Source: an uncultured Collinsella sp. (lineage in GTDB: Bacteria; Actinomycetota; Coriobacteriia; Coriobacteriales; Coriobacteriaceae). From it: DNA of 64,000 nt. The notes beneath the pieces are model-generated. The model searched no databases, had not been told where the DNA came from, and worked only from the letters and a program-made list of their open reading frames with translations. Below, in pieces: positions 34,527-42,619 of this stretch. A program made the translations under genes and the position numbers. The DNA is taken from the NCBI GenBank assembly GCA_902491395.1, contig CABUHO010000003.1, positions 65,434-129,433 on the forward strand, in the 5' to 3' direction. Position 1 is the first letter of the stretch, and each line of letters starts with the position of its first letter.

Positions 34527-34549
34527 GCCTGTATAGTCGCAATACAGGC
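34527..34549. promoter_or_regulatory. Candidate operator between MFS and LpdD-Nudix genes
   Basis: GCCTGTAT-N7-ATACAGGC is a perfect 8-bp inverted repeat 41 nt upstream of the LpdD-Nudix start. A loosely similar TGTATTGCCGCAACACA occurs ahead of the permease gene near 35670, so one regulator, for instance the MerR protein downstream, might act on both. Confidence 0.4.
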
Positions 34550-34589
34550 GAAGATGGTCTCAGGTACATCGCGGGCGACAGGAGATCCC

Positions 34590-35537
34590 ATGGGTATGCA
34601 CACGACAAAGGTTGCAGCGGGCGAGGGCAAGTTTGCGCTCGAGGCCCAGTTGACGGTGACGCCGCAAGGCATGGCGGTGTACGCTTGCTCGCCGGAGTTC
34701 GCGCACCTGGGCGCCACGGCGCAGGCCATTCCGCGTCCCGAGCCCGGCCGTACGGCGACGGTGAGCATCCTGGCCGTTCCGTGTCATCGAGACGAGATCC
34801 CGGCGCACGATATCGCGGCGGCGCTGGCCACGCGCTTTGGCGTGCCAGTCGTTGCAAGCACGGGTTTTCATGTTGAACAGGCGAGCGGGAACGACCTGCA
34901 GCGCGTGCTCGACACCACCAAGGAGCTCATCGCCGCGCTCGAGGAAGCCGCCGCCCGCATTCTGCGCGCCGGCTGGGATGAGGGCGGCGCAGGTGCCGAG
35001 GTCGTGGCGGTCGATGCCGCGACCGGCGAGGCGCTCGGCCCCGTCGATCGCATCGAGGCCCATACCGGCGAGGGCATTCTGCATCAGGCATTTCTGACGC
35101 TTCTGGTCGAGGGCCAGGGCGAGGACGCACGCCTGCTGCTCTGCCGCCGCAGTCCGCTCAAACGCCTGTGGGGCGGGGTGCTGGCCGATGGCTGTGCCGG
35201 CCATCCGCTCCCCGGGGAAGACGTCGCGGCCGCCACGGCACGTCGCATCAACGAAGAGCTTGGCATCACGCGCGAGCCCGATCAGCTCAAGCACCTCGGA
35301 CACGTGGTGTACCGCGAGGACCACGGCGACGGCCGCTGCGAGTGCGAATGGTGCGAGGTCTACCTTGCCCATGTTGAGCCGGGCGAGCTGCATATCAACC
35401 AAGAGGAGATCTCGGAAGTGCGCCGCGTGGCCCCGTCCGAGCTCAAAGGCTACCTGCAGGGTCACCCCGAGCAGCTGGCCCCCTGGCTCCGCGAGGCTCT
35501 GGAGGTCCCCTCCATCCGCGCAGCCCTCGCTATGTGA
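34590..35537 (+). CDS. LpdD-like domain fused to an IPP-isomerase-like Nudix domain
   Basis: A 315-aa two-domain protein. Residues about 1-120 resemble LpdD, the small accessory protein of gallate decarboxylase, with AHLGATAQA, CHRDEIPAHDIAAAL and ASTGFHVEQAS in the expected order. Residues about 135-305 are a Nudix domain of the type 1 IPP isomerase kind. All five metal ligands of E. coli Idi have counterparts (His 158, His 165, His 205, Glu 251, Glu 253), and the Nudix box reads GHPLPGE...RRINEELGI. The catalytic Cys that precedes GHP in Idi is Ala 203 here, with Cys 202 one place earlier. The ATG at 34590 has ACAGGAG upstream. It precedes the permease/UbiD/UbiX genes. Role inferred: making or handling the prenyl phosphate for prenyl-FMN. 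Confidence 0.7.
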   Translation: MGMHTTKVAAGEGKFALEAQLTVTPQGMAVYACSPEFAHLGATAQAIPRPEPGRTATVSILAVPCHRDEIPAHDIAAALATRFGVPVVASTGFHVEQASGNDLQRVLDTTKELIAALEEAAARILRAGWDEGGAGAEVVAVDAATGEALGPVDRIEAHTGEGILHQAFLTLLVEGQGEDARLLLCRRSPLKRLWGGVLADGCAGHPLPGEDVAAATARRINEELGITREPDQLKHLGHVVYREDHGDGRCECEWCEVYLAHVEPGELHINQEEISEVRRVAPSELKGYLQGHPEQLAPWLREALEVPSIRAALAM

Positions 35538-35567
35538 AAAAAGACAGTCCCTTTGCCACATCCAAAC

Positions 35568-35630
35568 CGTCACAACATTCGATGAAAATCTCGAAAACGA
35601 AGAAAACCGTCGAATGTTGTGACGCTTTTT
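35568..35630 (+). terminator. Terminator hairpin, family E copy 1
   Basis: CGTCACAACATTCGA (35568-35582) pairs with TCGAATGTTGTGACG (35610-35624), followed by five T. The 27-nt loop resembles that of the copy at 40476-40540. Confidence 0.8.
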
Positions 35631-35695
35631 GTCCAGAGGATCGCTTCTCATCCAAAAAATCTGCTTGACTGTATTGCCGCAACACAGCGCAACGT

Positions 35696-35726
35696 AAGGG
35701 GTGTCCGATAACGGGCGCCCCTTTTT
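35696..35726 (+). terminator. Intrinsic terminator in the leader of the permease/ubiD operon
   Basis: AAGGGGTGTCC and GGGCGCCCCTT form an 11-bp stem (two G-U pairs) around GATAAC, ending in TTTTT, 54 nt before the permease start. As the upstream gene already has a terminator, this may be an attenuator acting on a promoter at about 35660-35690 (inference). Confidence 0.65.
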
Positions 35727-35779
35727 AAGTGGCAACGTGGCTGCGAATCCGGAGCGCCCCCAACAAGAAAGGTGGGGAG

Positions 35780-37237
35780 ATGGAAGCGGAAAAGAAGGCG
35801 TTTAAGATCACCAAGCGCGAAATTGGCTTTGTGCTGGGTATCGTTGTCTTTTTGCTGGTGAAGTTTCTTCCTTTGGCGGAGCTGAGCTCGACGGTCGAGC
35901 TCACGGTCGGCGGTCAGACCTGTCTGGCGTTGACACTCGCCACGGTGGTGTTCTGGGCGTGTGGCGTGGCACAGCCGGGCTTTGTGGGCCTGCTCTATTG
36001 CGCGCTGCTCGTTCTGTTTAAGGTGTGCGTGGACGACACGGGCGCCGCGAGCATCTCGGCGACGGTCGCCTCCACGTTTAGCTCGTGGACCAAAGCCACC
36101 ATGTGGCTCGTCATCGGCGCCTACCTCATCGCCAGCGCGGTCAAGGAGTCGGGCCTGGGCGAGCGCATCGCCTATGCGTTTATGCTCAAGTTCGTGCGCG
36201 ACGCCAAGTCGCTCATCATCTCGATCTTCGCGCTCACCTTTGTGCTGTCGCTGCTGATCCCTCATCCGTTCCCCCGTGCCTTCCTCATCCTCGCCGTCGT
36301 CTCGGTCATCGCCGAGTCCGCCGGCTACGGTGACGATGACCGCGGCAAGCTCGGCTTCCTCGTGTTTGCCGCTGCCGCCCCGGGTTCCATGTTCTTCCTG
36401 ACGGGCGACTCCACGCTCAACCCGCTCGTTGCGCAGTACAGCGTCGAGGCCGGCGGCATGAGCCCGTCCTTTATCGACTGGTTCCTGTACATGAGCGTGC
36501 CTATGCTGGTCGCGCTGCTGTGCACCCTGTTCCTGGGCCTCTTCCTCTTTAAGCCCAGCAAGGAGCTCGTTTACGATCGCGAGCAGATCGTGGCCAAGCA
36601 GGCCGCGCTCGGCAAGCTCTCCGTCAAGGAGATCCGCACCATCGTGTGGCTTGTCATCGCCATCGCGCTGTGGCTCACCGTCTCGGGCGACTATATCGGC
36701 TGGGTCACCCTGGCCATTGGCGTCGCACTCGCCATGCCCATCATCGGCGAGGTCCTCACGCCCGCCAGCTGGAACGCCGTCGACATCAAGTCCCTCATGT
36801 TCCTGACGGCTGCCATGGCCGTGGGTTCCGTGGGCGGTGCCACCGGCATGAACGCTTGGATCGCCGATGTCGTGCTTCCCAGCTCCGTGCCCGAGAACAT
36901 CTTCCTGTTCGCCCTGCTCGTCGCCGCGCTCTCCATGATCATCCACATGTTCATGGGCTCGGTCATGGCCGTGCTCGGTGTGTGCGTGCCGGCGTTCATC
37001 AGCTTCGCGGCCGGCTCCAGCGTAAGCCCGCTCGCCGTGGCGCTCATCGTCTTCACGTCCATCAACATCCACTACATCCTGCCGTTCCACAACCTGCCGA
37101 TCCTTATCGGCGAGGGCAAGGACGCCGGCGGCTACACCTCCAAAGAGGCTATGCGCATGGGCATTCCCCTCACTGTGGTCGTCTTTATCGTCGTGCTGGT
37201 CGAGGCCGCCTGGTTCCACCTCTTTGGCCTGATGTAA
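35780..37237 (+). CDS. Anion permease, DASS/SLC13-like, linked to aromatic acid decarboxylase
   Basis: A 485-aa membrane protein with about 12 helices, of the divalent anion:Na+ symporter (SLC13/CitT) superfamily judging from the hydrophobic layout and segments such as FFLTGDSTLNPLVAQYS and MFLTAAMAVGSVGGATGMN. It likely imports the carboxylic acid substrate of the UbiD decarboxylase encoded next. The ATG at 35780 has AAGGTGGGGAG upstream; a longer in-frame start is rejected. A GC hairpin (37334-37357) lies in the 143-bp gap before the decarboxylase gene. Confidence 0.75.
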   Translation: MEAEKKAFKITKREIGFVLGIVVFLLVKFLPLAELSSTVELTVGGQTCLALTLATVVFWACGVAQPGFVGLLYCALLVLFKVCVDDTGAASISATVASTFSSWTKATMWLVIGAYLIASAVKESGLGERIAYAFMLKFVRDAKSLIISIFALTFVLSLLIPHPFPRAFLILAVVSVIAESAGYGDDDRGKLGFLVFAAAAPGSMFFLTGDSTLNPLVAQYSVEAGGMSPSFIDWFLYMSVPMLVALLCTLFLGLFLFKPSKELVYDREQIVAKQAALGKLSVKEIRTIVWLVIAIALWLTVSGDYIGWVTLAIGVALAMPIIGEVLTPASWNAVDIKSLMFLTAAMAVGSVGGATGMNAWIADVVLPSSVPENIFLFALLVAALSMIIHMFMGSVMAVLGVCVPAFISFAAGSSVSPLAVALIVFTSINIHYILPFHNLPILIGEGKDAGGYTSKEAMRMGIPLTVVVFIVVLVEAAWFHLFGLM

Positions 37238-37380
37238 GCGGTCGAGCGCTTGGGCTGTAAGCAGCCGAGTGCTCGAACTGCGAGTGGCCGAGCGTCCCAT
37301 CTATGAGCGCCGCGGCCCCACTACGTTACCCAGCCCGGCGGCATCCTCGCCGCCGGGTACTCTCCCGAAAGGAGCATGCT

Positions 37381-38868
37381 ATGTCCACTACCGATGCTTC
37401 CCAGATCCACGACCTGCGCTCCGCGCTCGACTTTTTGCGCGAGATGCCGGGCCAGCTGCTCGAGACCGACACTCAGGTCGATCCCGATGCCGAGGTCTCG
37501 GGCGTCTATCGCCACGTCGGTGCCGGCGGCACCGTTATGCGCCCGACCAAAGAGGGCCCGGCGATGGTCTTCAACAACGTCAAGGGCTTTGACGATGCCA
37601 AGGTCTGCATCGGCATGCTTGCCAGCCGCAAGCGCGTTGCCGCCCTGCTCGACCTGGACGAGGAGCACCTGGGCCTCGAAATCGGCAAGCGCTTCGAGAA
37701 CCTGATCGCGCCTGAGCAGATCGCCGAGGGTACGCACGTCGACTGCCAGGAGGTCGTGTACAAGGCGACCGACGAGGGCTTTGACCTGCGCAAGATCGTC
37801 CCCGCTCCCACCAACACGCCCGTCGACGGTGGCCCCTACATCACCATGGGCCTCGCCTATGGCACGAGCCCCGACGGCTCCCAGTCCGACGTGACCATCC
37901 ACCGCTTCTCCTGCGTCGACAAGGATAAGCTTGCCATGTGGATTACCCCCGGCAGCCGTCACCTGGGCGCGTTCTTTGACGAGTACTGCCAGCGCGGCGA
38001 GGACATGCCCATTTCCATCTCCATCGGCCTGGATCCCGCCGTGTACATGTGCTGCGGCTTCGAGGCTCCCACCACGCCGCTCGGCTTCAACGAGCTGCAG
38101 ATCGCCGGCGCCCTGCGCGGCCACGCTGTCGAGCTTGCCGACTGCGTCACCGTTCCGCAGAAGTGCATCGCCAATGCCGAGTACGTGCTCGAGGGCTACC
38201 TCATGCACGACGAGACCATCAACGAGGACGTCAACGGCCACGGCTACGCCATGCCCGAGTTCCCCGGCTACACCGGCGGCGCCAAGGTCTGCCCGGTGAT
38301 CAAGATCACCGCCGTCACCACGCGTGTCAACCCCATTATGGAGAGCTGCATCGGCCCTTCGCACGAGCACGTGTCCATGGCCGGTATCCCCACCGAGGCT
38401 TCCATCTACAAGATGGTCGAGACCGCTATCCCGGGCCGCCTGCTCAACGTCCACGCTGCTCCTTGCGGCGGCGGCAAGTTCGTTGCCATCATGCAGTTCA
38501 AGAAGTCGAGCAAAAATGACGAGGGCCGTCAGCGCAACGCCGCCATGCTCGCCTTCTCGGCATTCTCCGAGCTCAAGCACGTCATCCTTGTTGACGAGGA
38601 TGTCGACATCTTCGATATGAGCGACGTGATGTGGGCCATGACCACGCGCTTCCAGGCCGACGTCGACCTCATCACCATCCCCGGCTGCCACTGCCACGTG
38701 CTCGACCCGTCCAACGACCCCGCGTTCGATCCTTCGATCCGCGAGCACGGCATCGCCTGCAAGGCCATCTTCGACTGCACGGTTCCGTTCGACCTCAAGA
38801 AGAACTTCATCCGCTCGCAGTTCATGGAGATCGACAAGGACAAGTGGGCAGCAGAGCTCGCTTTCTAG
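37381..38868 (+). CDS. lpdC: UbiD-family decarboxylase, LpdC (gallate/protocatechuate) type
   Basis: A 495-aa prenylated-FMN-dependent decarboxylase. The sequence matches LpdC of Lactiplantibacillus closely as I remember it: SGVYRHVGAGGTV.RPT.EGPAM.FNNVKGF near the N-terminus, VVYKATDEGFD, APTNTP, SDVTIHR, GPS.EHVSMAGIPTEASI and ILVDEDVDIFDM.DVMW. LpdC converts gallate or protocatechuate to pyrogallol or catechol. The ATG has AAAGGAGC upstream. UbiX follows after 33 bp and an LpdD-like protein is encoded upstream, completing a B-C-D set. A phenolic acid substrate is therefore likely; gallate itself is inference. Confidence 0.87.
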   Translation: MSTTDASQIHDLRSALDFLREMPGQLLETDTQVDPDAEVSGVYRHVGAGGTVMRPTKEGPAMVFNNVKGFDDAKVCIGMLASRKRVAALLDLDEEHLGLEIGKRFENLIAPEQIAEGTHVDCQEVVYKATDEGFDLRKIVPAPTNTPVDGGPYITMGLAYGTSPDGSQSDVTIHRFSCVDKDKLAMWITPGSRHLGAFFDEYCQRGEDMPISISIGLDPAVYMCCGFEAPTTPLGFNELQIAGALRGHAVELADCVTVPQKCIANAEYVLEGYLMHDETINEDVNGHGYAMPEFPGYTGGAKVCPVIKITAVTTRVNPIMESCIGPSHEHVSMAGIPTEASIYKMVETAIPGRLLNVHAAPCGGGKFVAIMQFKKSSKNDEGRQRNAAMLAFSAFSELKHVILVDEDVDIFDMSDVMWAMTTRFQADVDLITIPGCHCHVLDPSNDPAFDPSIREHGIACKAIFDCTVPFDLKKNFIRSQFMEIDKDKWAAELAF

Positions 38869-38901
38869 TACGTAGCCCTACCAAGTAGTTAAGGAGTCGC
38901 C

Positions 38902-39480
38902 ATGCCTGAGCCTTCTGTCCGTCCTCGTCGCATTGTCGTTGGCGTTTCTGGTGCCAGCGGCGCTGCGCTGGGCCTCGAGTGCCTCAAATGCCTGCGTCAG
39001 GCCAGTGCCGAGTCGGCGCTTGTCGTCACGCGCGGGGGAGAGATCACCATCGAGCAGGAGCTCGGCATGACGCTCGATGAGTTTGCGTGCTATGCCGATG
39101 CGGTCTACGACAACAAGAATATCGGCGCCGCCATCGCAAGCGGCACCTATCCGGTCGATGGCATGATCGTGGCACCCTGCTCCATGAAGACGCTCGCCGG
39201 CATCGCGAGCGGCTACAGCGACAATCTGTTGCTGCGTGCGGCCGACGTGCAGATGAAAGAGCAGCGCCGCCTGGTGCTCATGGTGCGCGAGACGCCCTTC
39301 AGCGCCATTCACGTCGACAACATGGCGCGCCTGGCGCGCGTACCGGGCGTCATGCTCATGCCGCCCATGCTCACGTTTTACAACGGCCCCGTCACGCTCG
39401 ACGACGCGGTGCATCACATCGCCGCCAAGGCACTCGAGGCCGTCGGCGTGTCATGCGCAAACTATAAGCGCTGGTCATAG
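38902..39480 (+). CDS. ubiX: UbiX/Pad1 flavin prenyltransferase
   Basis: A 192-aa enzyme that attaches a dimethylallyl group to FMN to give prenyl-FMN, the cofactor of UbiD enzymes. Family marks: GVSGASGAALG (FMN site) near residue 14, APCSMKTLAGIASGYSDNLLLRAADV in the middle, and VLMVRETPFSAIHVDNM toward the C-terminus. It is the LpdB counterpart here, directly after the decarboxylase with AAGGAG before the ATG. Confidence 0.93.
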   Translation: MPEPSVRPRRIVVGVSGASGAALGLECLKCLRQASAESALVVTRGGEITIEQELGMTLDEFACYADAVYDNKNIGAAIASGTYPVDGMIVAPCSMKTLAGIASGYSDNLLLRAADVQMKEQRRLVLMVRETPFSAIHVDNMARLARVPGVMLMPPMLTFYNGPVTLDDAVHHIAAKALEAVGVSCANYKRWS

Positions 39481-39513
39481 GCGTCTTTAGGGTAGGATAC
39501 GAGTAGTGTTTGA

Positions 39514-39542
39514 GCCCGCTGCCCCTGTGGGCGGCGGGCTTT
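39514..39542 (+). terminator. Terminator after ubiX
   Basis: GCCCGCTGCCC pairs with GGGCGGCGGGC (one G-U) around CTGT, followed by three T. It ends 18 bp before the MerR start. Confidence 0.65.
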
Positions 39543-39560
39543 GGTGTGTCGGGAGGATCT

Positions 39561-40430
39561 ATGCAGACGGGCATGTATGCGATTAGCGAGATGGCGAGCT
39601 TGTTTAACGTTTCGCGCCAAACGCTCATCTATTACGACAAGATCGGTCTGTTTAAGCCCGCCGTGGTTAACGAAAAGGGCTACCGTTTCTATTCGCCCAC
39701 GCAGATCCCGCTCATGCGTCTGATCTGCATGCTGCGCGACCTGGGGCTCGAACTCGACGGGATCGACCGTCTGACCTCGACGTTCGACATTGGCGAGATG
39801 ACCGATCACCTGCGCTCACGGGTGCAGGCGCTCGATGAGCAGATCGCCGAGCTCAAAGCCGAGCGCGCGAGCGTGCAGGAGCGCCTGAGCTTTTACGACG
39901 AGGCGGTTTACTGGCGCGAGCGCGAGGGCAGGCCGGAGCTCAAGCAGTTTGAGCGCCGCTACGTGGTCTTTGAGGAGTTTCCAGGCGATATCGAGCGTGG
40001 CCGCTCGATGCTTCACCCCACGCTCATGCGGGCGATTCTGCGCATGCGTACGTTGACGGGCACGCGCCCCATGCGCGGCTGGGGCGCCATGCTACGTCGC
40101 GAGGCACTGCATTCCGACGACCCCATCGCCGGCGCCGGCTCCTTTGCCGTGCTGCCGCGCGGTGCCGAGGGGCTACTGCCGAGTGATCCCGCCGAGCTGG
40201 CAGAGATCGGCATCGAAGTGCTGCCCGAGGGCACGTATCTGTGCATGAGCCGCTGGGGCATGCCATACGAGCCCGAGGGCATCCGTGCCATCGTGGCCTG
40301 CATGGACAAGCACGCACTCCAGCCCATCGGCAACGCCTACGACTTTTGCTACCTCGATACCACGAGCTACGACGAGTCCCACCAAGAAGACTTCTGCTGC
40401 ATCCAGATCCCCGTCGCCCTCCAGATGTGA
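39561..40430 (+). CDS. MerR-family regulator with effector-binding domain
   Basis: A 289-aa MerR-type regulator. The N-terminal HTH spans YAISEMASLFNVSRQTLIYYDKIGLFKPAV and the wing GYRFYSPTQIPLMRLI. A helical dimerisation linker (about 85-125) is followed by a GyrI/BmrR-like C-terminal ligand domain. It has no Cys set typical of metal sensors, so an organic ligand is likely. The ATG at 39561 has GGGAGGATC upstream. Position after the decarboxylase genes suggests that it controls them in response to the phenolic acid or its product (inference). Confidence 0.85.
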   Translation: MQTGMYAISEMASLFNVSRQTLIYYDKIGLFKPAVVNEKGYRFYSPTQIPLMRLICMLRDLGLELDGIDRLTSTFDIGEMTDHLRSRVQALDEQIAELKAERASVQERLSFYDEAVYWREREGRPELKQFERRYVVFEEFPGDIERGRSMLHPTLMRAILRMRTLTGTRPMRGWGAMLRREALHSDDPIAGAGSFAVLPRGAEGLLPSDPAELAEIGIEVLPEGTYLCMSRWGMPYEPEGIRAIVACMDKHALQPIGNAYDFCYLDTTSYDESHQEDFCCIQIPVALQM

Positions 40431-40475
40431 CAAGGGGGCTGCTCCTTCGTCGCATTCGTGGTGTGGCTGCTGCCT

Positions 40476-40540
40476 AAACCGTCACAACATTCGGCGAAAA
40501 TCTCGAAATCGAGGAAAAGCGTCGAATGTTGTGACGGTTT
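40476..40540 (+). terminator. Terminator hairpin, family E copy 2
   Basis: AAACCGTCACAACATTCG (40476-40493) pairs perfectly with 40523-40540 and ends in TTTT. The loop holds CTCG-AAAT-CGAG. It matches the hairpin at 35568-35630 in arms and loop. Confidence 0.8.
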
Positions 40541-40626
40541 TCGTGCCCGGCGCGGGTGAGCTTCCGTGCCATCTGGGGGTATAAGGCTGGCAAGTGTTTA
40601 TTTGCGAGGCCAAGGGGGCGCCCCGT

Positions 40627-41493
40627 ATGGATATCGATAACTTTGAATGGTGGTATAGCGAGGGCGAGGCTCCGGACGAGGAGTGGGACGAGCCCGCGCC
40701 GCGTGACGTATCGAGCGACGAGGACGAGACCGGCAACGATGCCGTCGAGACGGACGCCGCTTCCGACTCCGCCGAGCCCCTAACCTTTGAACAGGCCTGG
40801 GCCCAGGCCGAGGCAGACGAGGCCAAGGCCGACGCTACGGCCACGCTCGGCGAGCCAGCCGACATGTCCATCTCGCCGGCAAAGACCCCGCAACCTCGCC
40901 ATACCATCGACCCCGACAGCACGGCATCCTTCAGCATTCTCGACGTGCCCTCGCAGGGTGCTCAGGCGCCCGCGCCCACACGTCGCCCCAATCTGTCTCG
41001 CGAGGAAGATGCAGGACGTCGCTCGCCGCTCGGCCCCATCCTTATCGCCTTCATGGCCGGCGTCATCGCTTGCTCGGCGATCGGAAATGTCTGGAGCCAC
41101 GTGGAGCAACAGCGCAAAGACGCCGCCAAGGTCGAGATGTCTGTCGAGCAATCGCTCAGCCGTACGCGCTCGGTGCATGTGGCGGTCGAGGTCAAGGACG
41201 GTGCGACATGGGACACCGCCCGCGGAGACAGCCAGATGCTCATCCATATCGTGGGCCGCACACTCAGGGGGCAGGCGATTGACGAGTATCAATATGTCAA
41301 CTCCGCTGGTGACGGCATCGAACTCAAGCCCGGCGACTACGAGCTTACGGTCGACGAGCCGCCCGTCGCCACCGATGGCACGCGCTTCCGCGCCTCAAAG
41401 CGCATGGTTCCCGTGAGTTTTAATTCACAGGCGCCCGATACGATCGATAGCACGCCGCAGGGCGGGTTCGACCTTTACGCAATCGCTCAATAA
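40627..41493 (+). CDS. Membrane-anchored hypothetical protein with acidic N-terminal half
   Basis: A 288-aa protein of unknown family. Residues 1-130 are low-complexity and very acidic (Asp/Glu/Ala/Pro-rich) and probably disordered in the cytoplasm. A single membrane helix spans about 135-156 (GPILIAFMAGVIACSAIGNVW). The last 130 residues form an extracellular region beginning with a short coiled segment and ending in a beta-rich domain (VHVAVEVKDGATWDTARG, DGIELKPGDYELTVDEPPVA). The start at ATG 40627 has AAGGGGGC upstream. No functional neighbour link is evident. Confidence 0.7.
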   Translation: MDIDNFEWWYSEGEAPDEEWDEPAPRDVSSDEDETGNDAVETDAASDSAEPLTFEQAWAQAEADEAKADATATLGEPADMSISPAKTPQPRHTIDPDSTASFSILDVPSQGAQAPAPTRRPNLSREEDAGRRSPLGPILIAFMAGVIACSAIGNVWSHVEQQRKDAAKVEMSVEQSLSRTRSVHVAVEVKDGATWDTARGDSQMLIHIVGRTLRGQAIDEYQYVNSAGDGIELKPGDYELTVDEPPVATDGTRFRASKRMVPVSFNSQAPDTIDSTPQGGFDLYAIAQ

Positions 41494-41572
41494 CTGCGCC
41501 TGCCGCTTCTCCTTGCCGCCAAGAGTGGGACAATAGCCCTCGACACTGTTGTTTACTTTTGGAGGAAGTAGC

Positions 41573-42466
41573 ATGTCCACCGTCACCACCATCAAGCGCG
41601 GCGGCCTCACCGCGGCCATCGATTCCATGGGTGCCCAGCTCACGAGCCTTGCCCTCAACGGCAACGAGTATCTGTGGCAGGGCGACCCGGCCTTTTGGGG
41701 CAAGCACGCGCCCATTCTGTTCCCCATCGTGGGATCGCTGCGCAACAACATGGCGACATCTGCGGCCGGCACCTGCGAGATGCCGCGCCACGGACTCGCT
41801 CGTATCGTCGAGCACAAGTTGGTCGAGGTTTCGGAGGACGGCTCCTCGGTAACGTACGAGATCACTGACACGCCCGAGTCGCTCAAGGCGTTCCCGTTCC
41901 ACTTTAAGCTCAACATGACCTATGCCCTGACTGGTGACGCCACCCTCACGCAGACCTTCGCCGTCACCAACACCGGCGACGTGGACCTGCCGTTCTCGGT
42001 GGGCGGCCACCCCGCATTTAACGTGCCCGTCCCCGGTGCTGAGGACGAGGCATTCGAGGATTACGAGCTGGCGTTTGCCGAGGCTTGGACTAACGAGGCC
42101 CCCATCATCACGCCCGACGGTCTTATGACGTTCGAGGGTAGCTACAAGGCTCCCGATAACTCGGACGTGCTGCCCATCACGCACCGCAGCTTCGATAACG
42201 ACGCTATCATGTTCACCGATGCTCCGGGCTCCACGCTCACGCTGCGCGGTCGCAAGTCGGGCCACGGCGTCAAGATCGACTTTGAGGGCTTTAAGTACAT
42301 CGGCGTGTGGTCTGCCGCCAACGACGCCCCGTTTGTGGCACTCGAGCCCTGGACTGGTCACACCACCATGGACACCGAGGACGACGTCTTTGAGCACAAG
42401 GTCAACACCATTGCGCTGGCGCCGGGCGCTACCGACACCCGTTCCTTTAGCGTCACCCTGTTCTAG
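41573..42466 (+). CDS. Aldose 1-epimerase family protein (LacX-like)
   Basis: A 297-aa galactose-mutarotase-fold protein. Typical segments are GAQLTSLALNGNEYLWQGDPAFWGKHAPILFPIVG near the N-terminus, MPRHGLAR (catalytic His region) and FSVGGHPAFNVP in the middle. The family interconverts anomers of hexoses or hexose 6-phosphates; this LacX/YeaD-like branch has uncertain substrates. A strong TGGAGGAAG ribosome site precedes the ATG. It ends at an intrinsic terminator, so it is monocistronic. Confidence 0.87.
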   Translation: MSTVTTIKRGGLTAAIDSMGAQLTSLALNGNEYLWQGDPAFWGKHAPILFPIVGSLRNNMATSAAGTCEMPRHGLARIVEHKLVEVSEDGSSVTYEITDTPESLKAFPFHFKLNMTYALTGDATLTQTFAVTNTGDVDLPFSVGGHPAFNVPVPGAEDEAFEDYELAFAEAWTNEAPIITPDGLMTFEGSYKAPDNSDVLPITHRSFDNDAIMFTDAPGSTLTLRGRKSGHGVKIDFEGFKYIGVWSAANDAPFVALEPWTGHTTMDTEDDVFEHKVNTIALAPGATDTRSFSVTLF

Positions 42467-42477
42467 ATGTGACAGCT

Positions 42478-42511
42478 AGCCTCCCCGCCATCCCCAGCAG
42501 GGAGGCTTTTT
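42478..42511 (+). terminator. Terminator after the epimerase-like gene
   Basis: AGCCTCCC pairs with GGGAGGCT around a 14-nt loop, followed by five T. Just after it, GTCGTTGGGGACGTTCGTTAA resembles the left arm of the repeat at 47040. Confidence 0.8.
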
Positions 42512-42619
42512 GGTAGGTAGTCGTTGGGGACGTTCGTTAAACTTTTGCGTACGCCCCATCGGTTCCGCCGCTGCGCTATCCTGTTCTGTTGTCAGCAAAG
42601 CAAAACAGGAAGGCATCAG

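Noticed and set aside
34416..34589. N-terminal extension of the LpdD-Nudix protein by 58 codons
   Set aside because: It would overlap the divergent MFS gene start and the inverted repeat in the promoter region; ATG 34590 has a good ribosome site.
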